A stretch of 64,000 nt of DNA, taken from assembly GCA_003313425.1 (NCBI GenBank), contig NHZP01000059.1:214875-278874 (forward strand), read 5' to 3'. Below the pieces are notes generated by a model. It ran no database searches. It was not told the DNA's origin and saw only the letters and a program-made list of their open reading frames with translations. Origin of the DNA: Pseudopyrenochaeta lycopersici (Eukaryota > Ascomycota > Dothideomycetes > Pleosporales > Pseudopyrenochaetaceae). Made by a program: the position numbers and the translations under genes. Numbering within the stretch: the first letter of the stretch is position 1; each line of letters begins with the position of its first letter. Shown here in pieces: positions 1 to 12,244 of this stretch.

Positions 1-2366
1 CAATTTTTTATTATCTATCCAGTTACTGTTAAACCACTACTAATTGCTATAAGTTAATACTAATCTGTTAGTCCCTTATCCGCAATAAAAGGATTAGTTG
101 TCAGGCCAAAAGGCCGAAACCGGGTAGGATGAGAGCCGAGGTAGGCTGCTGGGTACACAGCAATGACAATAAGTACTATTCTGTTTAGCTTGATCTGCAG
201 ATAGCAGATCATGGTTACCTTTTTGGTTGCAAGGTACAGTGGGGCAGACCTGCGTTCTTATATTAATAAAAGTCCTAAGATTAGAGAAGCAAGATAACTA
301 GACAAGGACGCAGCTCATTCTGAATTCTCACCTAACCTAACAAAAATCAAGGAGAAGGAGTCACGCTATTCGGACTCCTCAATACTCTGGATGGCGTCGC
401 GTCGCAAGGTGGCGGATTGCTCATCATGACGACTTATTATATCGAACAGGGAGATGACGGGCTCATTCGGTCTGGACTCATTGACCAGAAAATAGCATTT
501 CGGTTGGCTGATATGGGGATTATCAATCAACTTTTCCGCATCGTCTTCAAAGATAGCAAAGATGACGAGGAGGTCGAGTGACTTGGCGAAGAGTTTTGCG
601 AGCCTCATGCCAGAATCGGAGCTCAGTCTGGCAAAGATTTGTTGGAGCATAGGAAATTTCCTGTGTTAGCAGTAGTAGGGAATAAGCGATTAATGCTTCA
701 GTCCCGACTCAGAGAGCCGGACTGGTCGTATAGTTCTCAGTCTCCTTGTCGCGTAACTGACCTTCGACATCCTGAAAGTGCTAATTTTGGCGTAGAAGCA
801 TGGGTGGCTAGATTCAGGGAGGAGAAGCGGAACAAATTGAACACAGAGAGGGTCCTTGGGTGGACGGCGAGTAGATCCAAGCCTTACGCTTGGCACGAAG
901 CGTTGGGCAGTAGCTGATGCCACCAATGGATCAATCAGTTTCTCATGGTCATCCTTCAACTATGTCCAGAACAGTAGTTGATCTGAAGACCCAGGTATAG
1001 TTGTTTGGAAGACCCGCATTCGGGCTTCCTTTTCTATAAAGTAGGCCTTTAGATGCAGACTATGTCCTCTCTTCCAAAATAATCACAATCAGGCAACGAG
1101 AGCTGAAGCTATAATGTATCTATTCGAGATGCTATATCTCCAAGGCTTGTTGAGGCAAAGCTACACAAAGAATCACATTTGCGAAATCCAGTTACAGATA
1201 TGGCATTAACCAAACGGCTCCACAAAATGTCAGTGGAATATGATATGGAGGACTGCGTGCCGGGCGGAAAGAAGAATAAACCTCATGCAGAGCTTCAACT
1301 ACCCGATCTGCGCAAATAGGCCCGAGCACGCACCTAAGTAAACCAGAGTGTGCTACATTCTCACCCACTTATCAAGCTTATGACGAGAAATAAGCTATGG
1401 TCTAGAGCGAAGCGATTGCAGCTCATCGTAAATGGGCAAAGTTATGTCGGCTTTACAGGAATTGCCATGATTGCATGATTTTTTTTTTGGCAGTACTAGT
1501 CTAGGTGGCGATCGCGCATGAATCAGCGCCGACATCAGCCCTCACAGCTAATTATGACTCATAAGTGTTTCCATTAGATTCATAGACGTAAACAAAAGCT
1601 GTGCATATGTTACGATAGATAGAAATGATGGTAGTGGCACTGTGTTAGGGGAGATTCGTTATTGCTATGAACAAGGTCTCCTCGCAGGTTGGAAGGGCAA
1701 GCCACTCTTTGCGACTGCAATTTTTGTATAGATGCACTTGGATGGGTGCAGGCGTTATCTTCGTAGAGGCCAAGAGAGATTTCAGATTATTAATCCGTGT
1801 AAAGATTTTCGTATTGCTGCAACGGCTAACGTTCACCTCCTCCTCTAGGAGAATTAGTCTCTTCAAGGGCGACTTGCAATCGCGTTGACGGCGGTCTCCG
1901 GCGTGTCGGCGGTGTAGCGTTGTTTGGGGGACGTTATTGATTACTGCAGCACGTTGAACGCTTTGAATCTGATTTGACGCAATGTCGGAGATAGAAAGGT
2001 TAATATCTTCTGCAGTATAGAACAGCTATGCATTACGTTGTGGTGGCATTGCAGTACTAGTCCTATGATAGTCGCAAAAGTTTATGGGGTGGCCATCCAC
2101 TTGGCATGGCCCCTTACTTGTGAAGCACGTTACATATAACGCACTCTTTTCTGTTTCGAGGATTTGAAAACTCTGCATGAGCGATTTGCCCCTTGTACTG
2201 TGTGAGTGTGCTCTGATCTCGGGGAAACCTAACGGAGAATGGGAGCATATGCAAATGGAGAGGTGGTAGGTTAGTTAGGGCAGTCGTAGCAGAAGGTTGA
2301 TAGATCTAGAAGATAGATGGTCCAATTTTTCGAGTTTAGTGTAGAGTCAAAAGATGTACGGTATTC
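1..2366. other. Intergenic, no recognised gene
   Basis: Base composition is ordinary and I recognise no protein family. The longest open stretches are on the minus strand (366-650, 94 codons; 690-959, 89 codons). Both contain a similar short peptide, DDAEKLID in one and DDHEKLID in the other, so they may be remnants of one gene or of a duplicated segment. A T-run lies at about 1480. Nothing here supports a confident gene call. Confidence 0.4.
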
Positions 2367-3395
2367 CTAACAAACACTCCGCTGAAGTACATCTTTCCCG
2401 GCCTGTTCCATGTCATCCTTTGCCAAGCGTAACCTGTCATTCCAATATCCGTATAAACTGTGGTCTCCTAGACTCTGTTTGCCACATACTCCAGCCGTAA
2501 CCAAATCTACAATTCCAGAAAATTCACCGGCTTCAACCGCTCCCTTCCCTCTAGCAATAACCTTCTCAGATGTGACATGTGTCACAATCCATTTTTGACG
2601 GTCAACCTTCTCAACCACCTCCAGAATGTCTTTCTGACTAGCCGTGAACGATCCCACAAAGACGTATTGATTCTTCGTCTCATCTGCGTAATCAAGCGAT
2701 GCAACAAGAGCTTTCGCGATTGTTGATAGGGTATTACTAGTAAAGGGCGAAGTGCCGCCATCGACGAGAGTCACAGTTTTGGAGGCGAAGTCGAAACCGA
2801 AAAACCCGGATTCCATGGCCCAGTCGAAAATCCCACCAGTAACGAGACCTGTCCAGGATATCTGAGACTCTTTGGGTTGGAGATAGTCTACTAATGCTGT
2901 CTTCAGTGGTAGAATAAATGGGATCAGAGCGGCGAATTTGGAGTTCCGCGTATAGGGGCCGAACTCGCTAGGGAAGAATCTCTTTAGGCCAGCAGCTATG
3001 GCGGCATCAACGAAGACTTGTTGATCGCCTACTCCAATTATCGCAACCATGCTTATTCCTACGTCCTGACCTTCCATTGCAGCTTTGAAGGAGGATATGT
3101 CGGTGTAATCTGCCTTGAAGACCGGTACACCTTCAGGGAATTTTGATATCGATTCTTTGCGCGCCAGGACGGTCACTTTGTATGGAGGGTTCAGGAACTC
3201 TTTTAAAACAGGAAGACCCAGATTTCCACCCGCCTGTATAATGCTTGTCAGCGAGGTACATGCAGTATTTGACCGAAGAAGCTAAATGTAGTGATCAATT
3301 TCTAAGTGCAGTGGAAGCCTTGGCGTAAACATGTGCCGGGTACGAGAAATGATCAGACGTACGCCAATAAGGAGAACATTTTTGAACAAGGTCAT
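2367..3395 (-). CDS. NmrA-like / isoflavone reductase-like NAD(P)-binding oxidoreductase, two exons
   Basis: Atypical short-chain dehydrogenase of the NmrA/isoflavone-reductase type, which binds NAD(P)H through a Rossmann fold and is probably cytosolic; the substrate cannot be told. I join exon 1 (3363-3395, starting MTLFKNVLLIG) to exon 2 (3233-2367). The 129-nt intron (3234-3362) has a GTACGT donor, a CTGAC branch-like site and an ATACAG acceptor. The join completes the dinucleotide-binding motif G-A-G-G-N-L-G at residues 11-17, just after the first beta strand, and gives 299 aa, a usual family length. Further family signatures are the VTVLAR turn at about 33-38, the KADYTD cofactor-side segment, and FFPSEFGPY at about 98-106. 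Without the intron the frame would lack an ATG and the glycine motif. There are no internal stops, unlike nearly all neighbours, so I regard it as intact. Related proteins include redox sensors and tailoring enzymes; no pathway genes surround it. Confidence 0.85.
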
Positions 3396-4029
3396 TATTG
3401 ATGGAATGAAACTGTTCAGTAAGGATAGTAGTCAGTGAATATTGGATGGCTGGCGGTGCTTGAAAACTCCGAATGAATAGGAAGCAAAACTTGATGGGAT
3501 ATCCTGCATTTCGAATCCTGCCCTGTACGTATACCTGTACATGAGCGCCATGTCTTGATCAAGAAGCTAAACCAGGGTTTTAGAACTCTCAGATCTATAC
3601 ACAATATTCGGCCTAAAACAGCTTCGAGCGCACTTCAGAGCGGTGCACTGGCACTTTGCATCTCCAATGAAGAAACGGGGCTCGGTTCCGTGCAAGCCGG
3701 AATTTCGCATTGTTAATTTAGGCATCTTAGTTCATGGGTTGAGAATAATCCAAAGTTAAAGCTTGTACGACGCTGAATAATAGAGGTGTTTGTGTTCAGT
3801 AATCCGGTCACCTGTTCTCCTAACGTAATCCGACACCAAACATGCACCGGCACTTGGCGTAGCAAGCACCTCACAACCTAGGACTGCAATATTTCAACAG
3901 CTATACTTTTTGAAATTTGGACATCTTGTATGATGGCATATGGAGAAACTATCTTGATATCTATCTAATTCGCTTTGGTAACGGGATGCTGCGCCCTGAT
4001 CGGGCAACACTAGTTTTCCGCGTCGTTGG
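3396..4029. other. Intergenic, no recognised gene
   Basis: Upstream of the NmrA-like gene, between it and a transposase relic. It probably holds the promoter of the minus-strand oxidoreductase gene. I see no strong TATA box and no recognisable coding sequence. Confidence 0.4.
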
Positions 4030-4955
4030 ACTTGCACTGCTCTGTAACAAGTGTATTACGCAAGTTAAGATTCCATGGATTAGAATCTCGTTGTGAAGGG
4101 TGAGCTTTTCGCTAGCTCTGATAAGTTGTTGAATCCCCCGTTGAGCAGCAGTTGATCCCGCGCAATTGCGTTAACTGCGCGCCTGATGCCGCGTACAGAA
4201 CCCGGAGTCATTCGAACTTACTCAACATCACTCGGCAATGGCGAAAGAGCCTTCTTTTAGACCTGCGCTAGCACCTTTTGTGGCTAGAATGGTAGAATAA
4301 TTGTGATCGCGAATGCGGAGCGGATATTCTCAAACGTAAGCGCCATTCCCCATGCCTCATGAACAATCAGCTAAAAGGTGCGTTCCGTAACTCTTAGGAA
4401 ATCATAAGAGCGCTGGATTAGTTTGCCAATACTCATTGAATACACCTTTGCAAGTAGCGCAAAGATGCTGATGTCAAGTGGTTGTGGGCAATGCAATGAG
4501 TGAGGAGGGAGGATTGCGAAGAGAATATTGTTGCTATCGCAGAAATTAGCAAAGCGAAGGCTGAAATGGCTTGAGTTGCCATCGAGGATAATAAGACGCC
4601 TTGAATTGCCTGTCTTTTGTCTTGTATGAGGCTCAAGATCTTAGTTAGCCACGATATCCCTAGTTCCTCGTTGGTCTAGCCTTTCTTCGAGACGGCGAAT
4701 TACGCTTGCTCTAATGATGAGTCAAAGTCTTCGAGCTATATATCTTGAAGATCTCTTGACTCTGATTGATGTCTTAGGCCAGGTGGAAGCGCAGTACCAT
4801 CGCCACAAATACAGGCGAGGACGGAGATAAATTCACGGCTTCCATCCTGCCTTACTCCTAAAACCCGCTTACTAGGAAGGCATCTAATTGAAAAGCTATG
4901 TTTTATAACAGGGCAAATGCCTAGGAGGAAGCGTTTCTCATAAAAATTTTACGTA
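4030..4955 (-). pseudogene. Relic of a Pogo/Fot1-like (DDE_1) transposase
   Basis: Reading the minus strand from about 4955 downward gives a broken DDE_1 transposase. In order there is an NFYEKRFLLGI segment (the family has NFDE here, so the first catalytic Asp appears as Tyr), a VLACICGDGTALPPGL segment, and GISWLTKIL. After a one-base frame change follow LIILDGNSSHF (second catalytic Asp kept; the usual His after Gly is Asn) and LPPHSLHCPQPLDISIF. The C-terminal part includes MTPGSVRGIRRAVNAIARDQ and a short coiled-coil-like LTLHNEILIH. Stops interrupt the frame, several where the family has Trp. It is clearly dead. It is more diverged from the 23845-25682 element than two recent copies would be, so it probably belongs to another subfamily. 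I did not find its terminal inverted repeats. Confidence 0.7.
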
Positions 4956-5209
4956 TTGCCACGACGGACATAGTATATCTCAATTATCTCGCGTAACTAA
5001 AGCAATATTAGAATTATGCTCTTTGGTCAATGACCCGATGCTACATTTGTCATATGTTGAGGAATCTTGCAGACACATCAACCCGGAAGATTCCTTTAGA
5101 CGAGGTGGGAACAAATCATAACCTATTCAGAGTAGTTTAAGTCTGCCATTACACACATCCCCACATGCTTTCTCTCTTTCCTCTCGTCTATTCCCAATAT
5201 CCTTCTTGT

Positions 5210-6345
5210 TTACTTCTCTAGACTCTGTAAGAAGCTATGCAAATAAGTGTTCACATCTCTTGCATCCTCAGCCTGCATAAAGTGCTTCGCAGGCTCGACT
5301 TGGGTGATTAATAACGGAATACACGGCGTACTTTGGCTTAACTGGAGGCTTAGGATCGCTAGAGGGCCGTCGTCGCCAACAATGAGAAGAAGGGTGCGCT
5401 TAGTGACCACAGAGTCAATCGAAGCCATTAGGGCTGGCGAGAGTTAACATGTAGACTACTATCAAGCAGAAGAGAATTCAGGACATCGACAGAGAATGTG
5501 TAAGATTAATTAGGGAGACAGAAGAACAGATTTATGAAAGCACAAATTTACTCACCTTCTTCATCAGCAGTGTTGTAACCACAGTTTATATCACTTGAAT
5601 GGACCTTTCGTACAGCCCTGGGCGATCGTAATCGATGCTACGCGCCCAGGTAATATCGGTACCGTAGGAGATATCGTTTAAGGCGTCGAGCTGAGAAGGC
5701 GAGATGAAAGTTAGTATTTTTCCTCAATCCTGTGTGTTGTGATAGGTTTCATTTCGGTTACTCAGTTCTTTTCTGCCTCGGGCCGGGTTAGTAGATCATG
5801 AAGATATTTCACTTACGTGCTGGTCGGCGATGACCGCTGCATCATCATGGGCGTTCAAGTACTAATACTGGAGAAGCGGATATCCAAACGTGGGCGTATT
5901 GGTCGGTGGCGTCTACCCACGCGCTAGTGAAATCGGCACCGGGCGGGGAGTGTCCACTATGAGAAAGACCAGAGGGCTCAGGCGGTCAGGGTAATAATGC
6001 AGGATGCGTGGTAACTGGCCGGAGCCTCTGTATAGAAGTTATTTGGTTAATCGTCGTTGAAACTGAGACTTCACATGTTCCCAGCGAGGTTCAACTTACG
6101 TATCATGCCCGGTTCTCCGTGGCATAATCCTAGATTTTAGGGGTAACGCTACGCCGCTCTTAAAATGAACGATTCGCGATAGAACTTGCGTAGCATTATA
6201 TACAAGGGCTACTTTTCGCACTTGAGCCAAATCCTCCCTCTTACCGGATGTTGCAGTGTGAAAGGGGAGCTTGATTCGACTGCTGATCCTCTATAGATCC
6301 TAACACTTACTGTCGTCGGACAAACCATCAAGATTATGAAGAGGG
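5210..6345 (-). pseudogene. Epoxide-hydrolase-like alpha/beta hydrolase, degraded multi-exon gene
   Basis: Minus-strand relic whose splice signals are still readable. One exon ends at 6100 with the nucleophile region GHDT; a 72-nt intron (6028-6099, GTAAGT...ATACAG) leads to GSGQLPRILHYYPDRL, so splicing assembles the G-H-D-x-G-S motif typical of epoxide hydrolases, whose Asp is the nucleophile. That exon (6027-5817) continues to FGYPLLQY, a TAG where the family has Trp, then YLNAHDDAAVIADQ. A second intron (5691-5816, with TACTAAC 26 nt before the acceptor) leads to LDALNDISYGTDITW. The C-terminal end, HFMQAEDARDVNTYLHSFL, is at 5210-5428 and may contribute the catalytic His. An upstream LSDD before a GTAAGT donor near 6340 may be the altered HGFPD oxyanion segment. 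In-frame stops (Trp-to-TAG type) and lost phase near 5430-5600 mark it as a pseudogene. Confidence 0.6.
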
Positions 6346-7129
6346 TCGAAGCTTAGATATTATTCGCCTATGTCGAGGCCAAAGTATAAACCTGCCTGAT
6401 ATAGTTATTTGCTTGTCGGTTCTTCTTGGGGCAGGTTCTCGCATAGCGCATGTTTTCGTTTATTAGCAGCGAGGTAGCGATTGACATGCAGGAAAAGTCT
6501 CCAGCTGGCTTAAATTGGCTACAAAGTCGGCGCTAGGGTACTGCTACTGTGACAAAAGGGCTGTTATGCCACATAATTATGGTCTGGGAGAGTTCTGAAC
6601 CCCTAAATAATGCTCACCACACTGGACCAATTATTTATCAAATAATAATATTGATTACTGCTGCCCCTTTCGAAGACGATTAGACCCAAGATACCCACAC
6701 CATGCATAACACTTAATATCATGTGAAGCTCCAGGGGAGCTGTAACTCGGGTGTTTATTGACGTTTCAGAGCCCTGCTTCCTTGGAACAGTCAATCCACT
6801 ACCTACATTGATAGCTAGGGTTGATACAAAGGTTTTTTGTGGCCTGTTATCATCTGAGATTTAGCGAAGATACAGATCAATGTACAGATGTGGTACTATG
6901 ATCCAATTATTATGAAGCACATTTCTTCGTTAATCTATTTTCACTAGCTTGTCTTATGGCATTCTGCACAACAGTCCCGATCATTTTTTTATTTCCTTTT
7001 GAATCCAAATCTCGTGTGTGGAAGGGATATCGAATGCTGAAGATGGCCCAGATAAGAGTCGAAGGCATGTCTCTATCTCATCCATTTGCTACAACTTCGC
7101 AACTAGCGGAGGAATACATCCGTAGTCTC
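6346..7129. other. Intergenic, no recognised gene
   Basis: Between the hydrolase relic and the HET relic. Short open stretches exist on both strands (for example 6603-6794 minus, 6956-7252 plus) but none resembles a known family, and the second is partly the antisense of the HET relic. Confidence 0.4.
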
Positions 7130-8914
7130 AAAGTGATGATTCTTCAACACCTCCCTATCCATGAAACGGTATACATAGCCTTACCCCTTGAATCTGTACT
7201 GATTCTTGTACTCAAGCCTCGGGCGTATCCTGGTCTATCGGCCTCAAAATGAATGGTACTCTTCCTCCAGAGAAAACCTTGTCTTTTCTCCAGCCTGACA
7301 TGTGGGATAGATTACAGAGAACCATGTGGCTCTTCCCCGTTGGAAACATCGAACATTCGTAAATGAAAGAAATCATATTCCTCATGCGTGCTTCCAAAGG
7401 AGGGTCAACCCCTTTCTTCAGAGCGCTTAGCATCCTCGGAAGCCAGTATCTGAGTCCTTCTAAGTCCTCTTCCTTAGCCCTCCTTAGCGAAAGGTCAGTC
7501 TCGAACAACTCCCATGACTGTACACCAGAAGGCGTTAGCCCGTGGTTTGTAGAAATATTCACGGGAGCTTCCTGCAGATATAGTAACTGCAGTCAAAAAG
7601 ACCAATTTTGAAAGACTTGATAGATATGTTGGCGCTTCTAATCCTTGGCAAGTTTGTCAGCATGAGAAATATTGTCGACGCGGCTGCTACGCAAACGGAG
7701 AAAGGTCATGTTTATATTGACCGGCTGGTACCTAGTAGAACCTGACGCATTATAGAGAGAATATGCCTGAAGACACTTCAATTCCTGGCTAACGGAATCC
7801 AAGTCTGCTATTATTGCAAAGTTTCGGACCGTTGAGGGTAGATTATACTCCGCGCAAGCAAATCCGTAGCCAGTTAATCAATTGAGGGCCCCACCCCTGT
7901 CCAGTATTGTAGCACTCATTGTGCTGAATATACGGTTGCAGTATCCAGAGAATAGTCTATTGCAAGCTGAGGATAATTTGATCGATCTATATAGCCAAGC
8001 ATATCATATACTTTAACACGCGGATACTTACAAGCCTTATATAGGAAGCTTCGTGGCAAATAATCCAGATTCAAGGACTCTTCTAGCGATAAAGTCATAG
8101 CCGTCGACTTTAGCTGAGTATGAAGTATAGTCAAGTCGGTAGAAAAAGCGTACTCATGTGGCAGGAGTCCTGAAATATTGAAACAACAACTTCTGACATG
8201 ACGTTTGTGAATCATCTGGCCACGTTTGAGTGTTTCTCACGCTATTCTCAGTGACTGAACTTACCGTTGCCTTAGAAGCATTCTTGTACGCACCAGTCTC
8301 GTCCACCATGGCTTTTGCAATGAGCCTTTGAATGATTCTGAGATCTTCCTAAAACTTGGGTCATCGTGGAATTGGAATTGTTCGCCGGATGGTCTTCTCT
8401 CGAAACATGAAAGTTCATGAAGGTGTCGATCATCAGCAAGTGATGGATGATGGTAAATGGGTCGGTTTCAAAATTCATCGTCTAGTCATTTGCTCCTACC
8501 TTTCCTGCCCCATCATCGGCTTGAATTCAGTTTTATACTCAAAATAAGTTTCTCGCTGTTGGTTTGAATGCCTTGTTGGGTCGGAATACTTAACCATATG
8601 AATACTGAGGCGCAGCGTCGAAATACTTCTCCCATCATGGCAATTTGAGTTTCCTTTTGCCTGAGATTGCGTCGATTTATGCAAATAGAGTCTACCTAAA
8701 TTTGAATAGCGATGTCGAGTCTACGCAGATATCGCAAACAAGTCTCTAGGTTCCTGGAAATCAGCATTTCAATACCTTCTACCCATACCGATGCCGTGTC
8801 GTCTGGGCCTCCCCACGTATACAATACGGCTTCATACATGGGTCCATCATTCAATAAGGCCTGCCTCAGCTTTGTCTCAATACTCGTGGGCCATGTTCCT
8901 GGCAAACAACCCAT
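7130..8914 (-). pseudogene. HET-domain (heterokaryon incompatibility) protein relic
   Basis: HET proteins act in fungal non-self recognition and programmed cell death. The minus strand carries the domain in order but broken. LPGTW...YEAVLYTWGGPDDT and ISRNLETCLRYLRRL lie at 8696-8914. A TAG at 8696-8698 sits exactly where the family motif (L)WIDAICINQ has Trp, and the frame then continues VDSICINRRNLRQKETQI and FRRCASVFIWL. A segment containing KPWWTRL follows (about 8300). YPRVKVYDMLGYI (compare the family's DPRDKVYGLLG) is at 7916-8215, and the C-terminal VPFILRPIDQD at 7212-7562. Near 7140-7200, YRFKG and GYVYRFMDREVL match the usual C-terminal YxLVGExYVHGIMxGE. Stops and frame changes throughout show it is inactive. 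The upstream limit is uncertain. Confidence 0.8.
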
Positions 8915-9629
8915 TTGAGGTACGAAGTGGGTGCATTAATCGAGCCCGCCTCGCAAGCTTTTAGCTGATTATTACTCAGTGGTGCTATTGGGTTCTCTGA
9001 GTTCGAGGGTTGCTTCAGGTTTGCAAGAGAAACATAACCTTAATTGCAATTTGTTAGTGCAGCAGGCTCAGTTTCACAAGATAGTAGGCTCTTTGCAAAT
9101 CAGACAATCGCACTTTAAAGATACGTAATATTTTAGTAAAGATTGTTATATTACTGAAGAAACAGGTACATAGGTCTAGAATCTAACTTAAGTCAAGTAT
9201 CGCTGAATTCACGACCTATCTCGTGTTCTTGCCATATTATGGTATAAGACACGTATTATTTCAGTTCGTTGTCGTCACATAAGGTGGGATACGTAAGCGA
9301 AACGCGCCAAAGCATTCCAAAGACTTACAGTCTCAGGTTGAATTGAAGATATGGACTCTAAATTTTGATTCGAGTCGTTCTCTGTTCAGAAGCGATCAGG
9401 TTCTCAGTTGCTATTCGTGTCCCAAGGATATCGGTCGCCACGTGATGTTTTGTTCTTGCTTATTCTTCGCGGCTTATGCATCTGTCTTGTTCTATTTGTT
9501 AGCGCACAACTATGAGGCCGTTCGTATTTAACTAGCTTCAGTTTGTTCTGTCTCTAAGGCTCATTTTGAACACGCATTAGGGAAACCACGCAGGAGCCCG
9601 GACTTTCTACCGCCGTTTTTCAAGTCGGA
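8915..9629. other. Intergenic, no recognised gene
   Basis: No recognisable coding sequence. A short plus-strand open stretch (9343-9531) has a hydrophobic C-terminal half but no family resemblance. Confidence 0.4.
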
Positions 9630-10326
9630 GCGCTTGTCAGCTCACCCCTGCAAAGGTCTGCGGACCGGGACAGCTCTCAGACACCGACCTCCTTTCCGAA
9701 CTTTCCAATCATTGTGCTATTACACTCGAAAACCCATACGGCCCCAATCTCCGCCAGTAGCCGTCTTATCGACACTGTTCAACGCGTCTGAACTAAATAT
9801 CATGAAGCCAAAAAAGCCCCCGCCAAATTTGGATCACATTCATCTACGTGCCTGCTGAAGATCAGCATGCTTATCATTTTACCGAAGAGCTGGCCGAGAA
9901 ATGGAATCTCGGAGACGAGGAGCAATTCCGACGCGACTATGTCTTCACTGGCAGATACCAGACAAGTATGTTATCCATTCCGTATCTGTTAAAACTCTTT
10001 TAGAGCGAGGAATGGACATGGAAGCATACATTGTTAACTCTGCGCTGCTATGTACATCGGAGCTGCGAAAAACAGTTGCAAGAAGGATGCTCGACCCATC
10101 AAACGGCGCATATGAAGTGGGCTTAAGTTTAGGCTTTTTCGTCTGTCGTTTCGGGGCTCGTGCGCCAGTACGCCAGGTAACTCACCAATTACTGCAAGAC
10201 TGCTCTTATACACGAATTTTTACCGACGACCGTGCGTACTTTTACTGGAACGATACGGTTACTTGCGTACATCATACCTATTTTTCTGGCATAGAAGAGG
10301 GTATTGATACTGCGTTGTTTGATTGA
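9630..10326 (+). pseudogene. Degraded gene of unrecognised family
   Basis: Three plus-strand frames in succession look like one decayed protein. 9640-9760 reads LTPAKVCGPGQLSDTDLLSE before a TAG. 9830-9990 reads WITFIYVPAEDQHAYHF, then EKWNLGDEEQFRRDYVFTGR. A 38-nt intron-like segment (GTATGT...TTTTAG, about 9967-10004) would join this in phase to RGMDMEAYIVNSALL and ARRMLDPSNGAYEVGLSLGF. The acidic, amphipathic sequence looks like real protein, but I cannot assign a family. 38 nt is short for a fungal intron, so it may not be one. The upstream parts are out of phase with one another. Confidence 0.4.
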
Positions 10327-10582
10327 TGGCTGGCGTGTTCTGACTTCGTTGAGGCATGCGAAGAATATTGTTTTTAGTTTCACAGATCTAGGAAGAACTG
10401 GAGAGGGAGTTGGGTTTCTGGAGTGATGCGGTGTGTGATCACAGCGTGAATGGTCATAATCTTGCTTGGTTCGAGAAGAGAGTCCGAGAAACCAATATCA
10501 GGCGGATGCATGAATTGAAGGTGCAGTAATCAAGCTAGGTCTGTGACGAAATAACATTCAGCTAACAATATTAAACCATGAA

Positions 10583-12244
10583 TTAAGTATGCTTGCAAAC
10601 CTGCCTGTCGTATTCCATAAACGCGTTAGGCTCGGGCAGAGATAATTCCTTAGCATACAGAAGATGACCGATAGCGGTTCCTTTATACTCAGAATAACAT
10701 GCAAGGCTGATAGTCCAGCATTCTGCTTCCGGGTCGAAGAGAATGCGCTCTCGCCTCCCCTGTGGAGAGTCACAAAGCGATGACAAATTTAGCTTGTTTA
10801 AGTTTGTCAGGCTTTTCGCAATTGCAGGAAGAGCAGAGTCCCAAGTTCCTTATGAGGGCGGAAGAGTAACGGTTGAGAGTGTGAGATGGCGGAGCGTTTG
10901 CCTGATCGACACCAGAAACCGTAGTAGAGTCGCTTCGTTAATTGACATCTCGAGTTGAAGTTCCTTGATCTTCGACCACGGTGTGTAATTCGTCAGTAAT
11001 GTTAGTAGTTCTTTAGGCCCGTCCTTGTTTCCGCGATTCCACCAACCTGATAGGATAAAGCCATCAACTAGCCAACCAAAAGCCAAGCGTACTCTTTCTA
11101 AATTCCTGCCACAACAAAGAAACTCAAACAATGGTCTTGCTGCTAGAAAGAGACCTCTATTTTCTTCATCTTCGGAGACTGAGCAATCAAAGTGAGTAAG
11201 TCCTCTCAGCGTATCATCCATCAATACCAGCTGCCTGACGTACTCTTCGTGTCTACTATAATCCGTAGAACTATAATCCACTGGTATCGGTTCCGCATCC
11301 GCTTCTGCCTCTTCAGCATCGTCGAACAAGTCACGTAATCTTCGGACTTCCCTATGCCCTCCGCCCTGCCAAAGACGTCGAAGGCGACGCGGACCCCAGA
11401 AAGCTGGGCCTTCAACGTGAAGAGCTCTTGATTTGAGTTCAGTAAGAGATTACTTTGCCCACCCTATAGCCTGCAATGCACATGATAAGTGTAATGCGTC
11501 TATATCATTGTCCTCTTGGCGGTCCTCCTCGTAGTTTTCTGAACCGAAATCAAACGGGTCAATACGTAGCCGTCGCCAGTGAGTTACCCAGCGACCATTC
11601 AGGATAGCTGCGGGGATGTGCTTGAATGTGCTCAGTCGTGTAAAGCTGGCTAACGCCTTGTTGAGCTTCCCAATCATATGCTTTTCTCCTTTTGAACATG
11701 TCTGATCTAGAAGCTGGACTTCCTCTCCATAGGTGCAGCCCATCCTTCGAAAGCACAGATTGATTGCTAACGATTGTATTCTTTCGTTTGCAATCTCACG
11801 ATCAATCTCATATTGATCGAAAAGATTTCTTCTGTCGGCATCGGTGCATTGTGTCCAGTCGTGATATGACATAGTATTATCTTTATCATCGTCTTCTTCA
11901 AAATAGGATATAGTGACGCTAGGATCATCCAGAAGACTAATACATTTCTCCCATTCGTCACGATTAGGAAATTTTCGAAATCTACGGCCTCGCCTCTTCA
12001 GAACCAAGGCCCGCACGTCCTAGGCTAGGTTTGGAATCGTAGCTATATTTGCCAAGTTCTCGACACTGGCCTCGCTTATCTCGAAAGTTACTGATTTGAA
12101 GCAAACTGGGGTGACAATGTCTCTGCACTCGCAATTTACCAGTCGGAAATGCTTCTTGTCTTGTAAACCTAGGGGCTCGAGTATAATTGCCCAAATCTCC
12201 GGTGGGAGGTCTGGCAAGGAACTTGCCGGAAAGGTAGCAGTCAT
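10583..12244 (-). pseudogene. F-box protein gene with three in-frame stops
   Basis: A single 554-codon minus-strand frame runs from an ATG at 12244 to a TAA at 10583-10585, with no frameshift and only three internal stops: TAG (12020-12022), TAA (11450-11452) and TAA (10850-10852). Each could come from a Gln codon by one C-to-T change. Residues about 10-50 form an F-box (LPDLPPEIWAIILEPLGLQD, then RLVNCECRDIVTPVCF). The rest resembles the long, leucine-containing C-terminal region of fungal F-box proteins, with an acidic stretch (DDDKDN) and NLERVRLAFGW and LRHLTL segments. F-box proteins present substrates to SCF ubiquitin ligases. The smoothness of the frame suggests recent inactivation, or conceivably sequencing errors at three sites. 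I prefer inactivation because neighbours show the same type of change. Confidence 0.75.
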
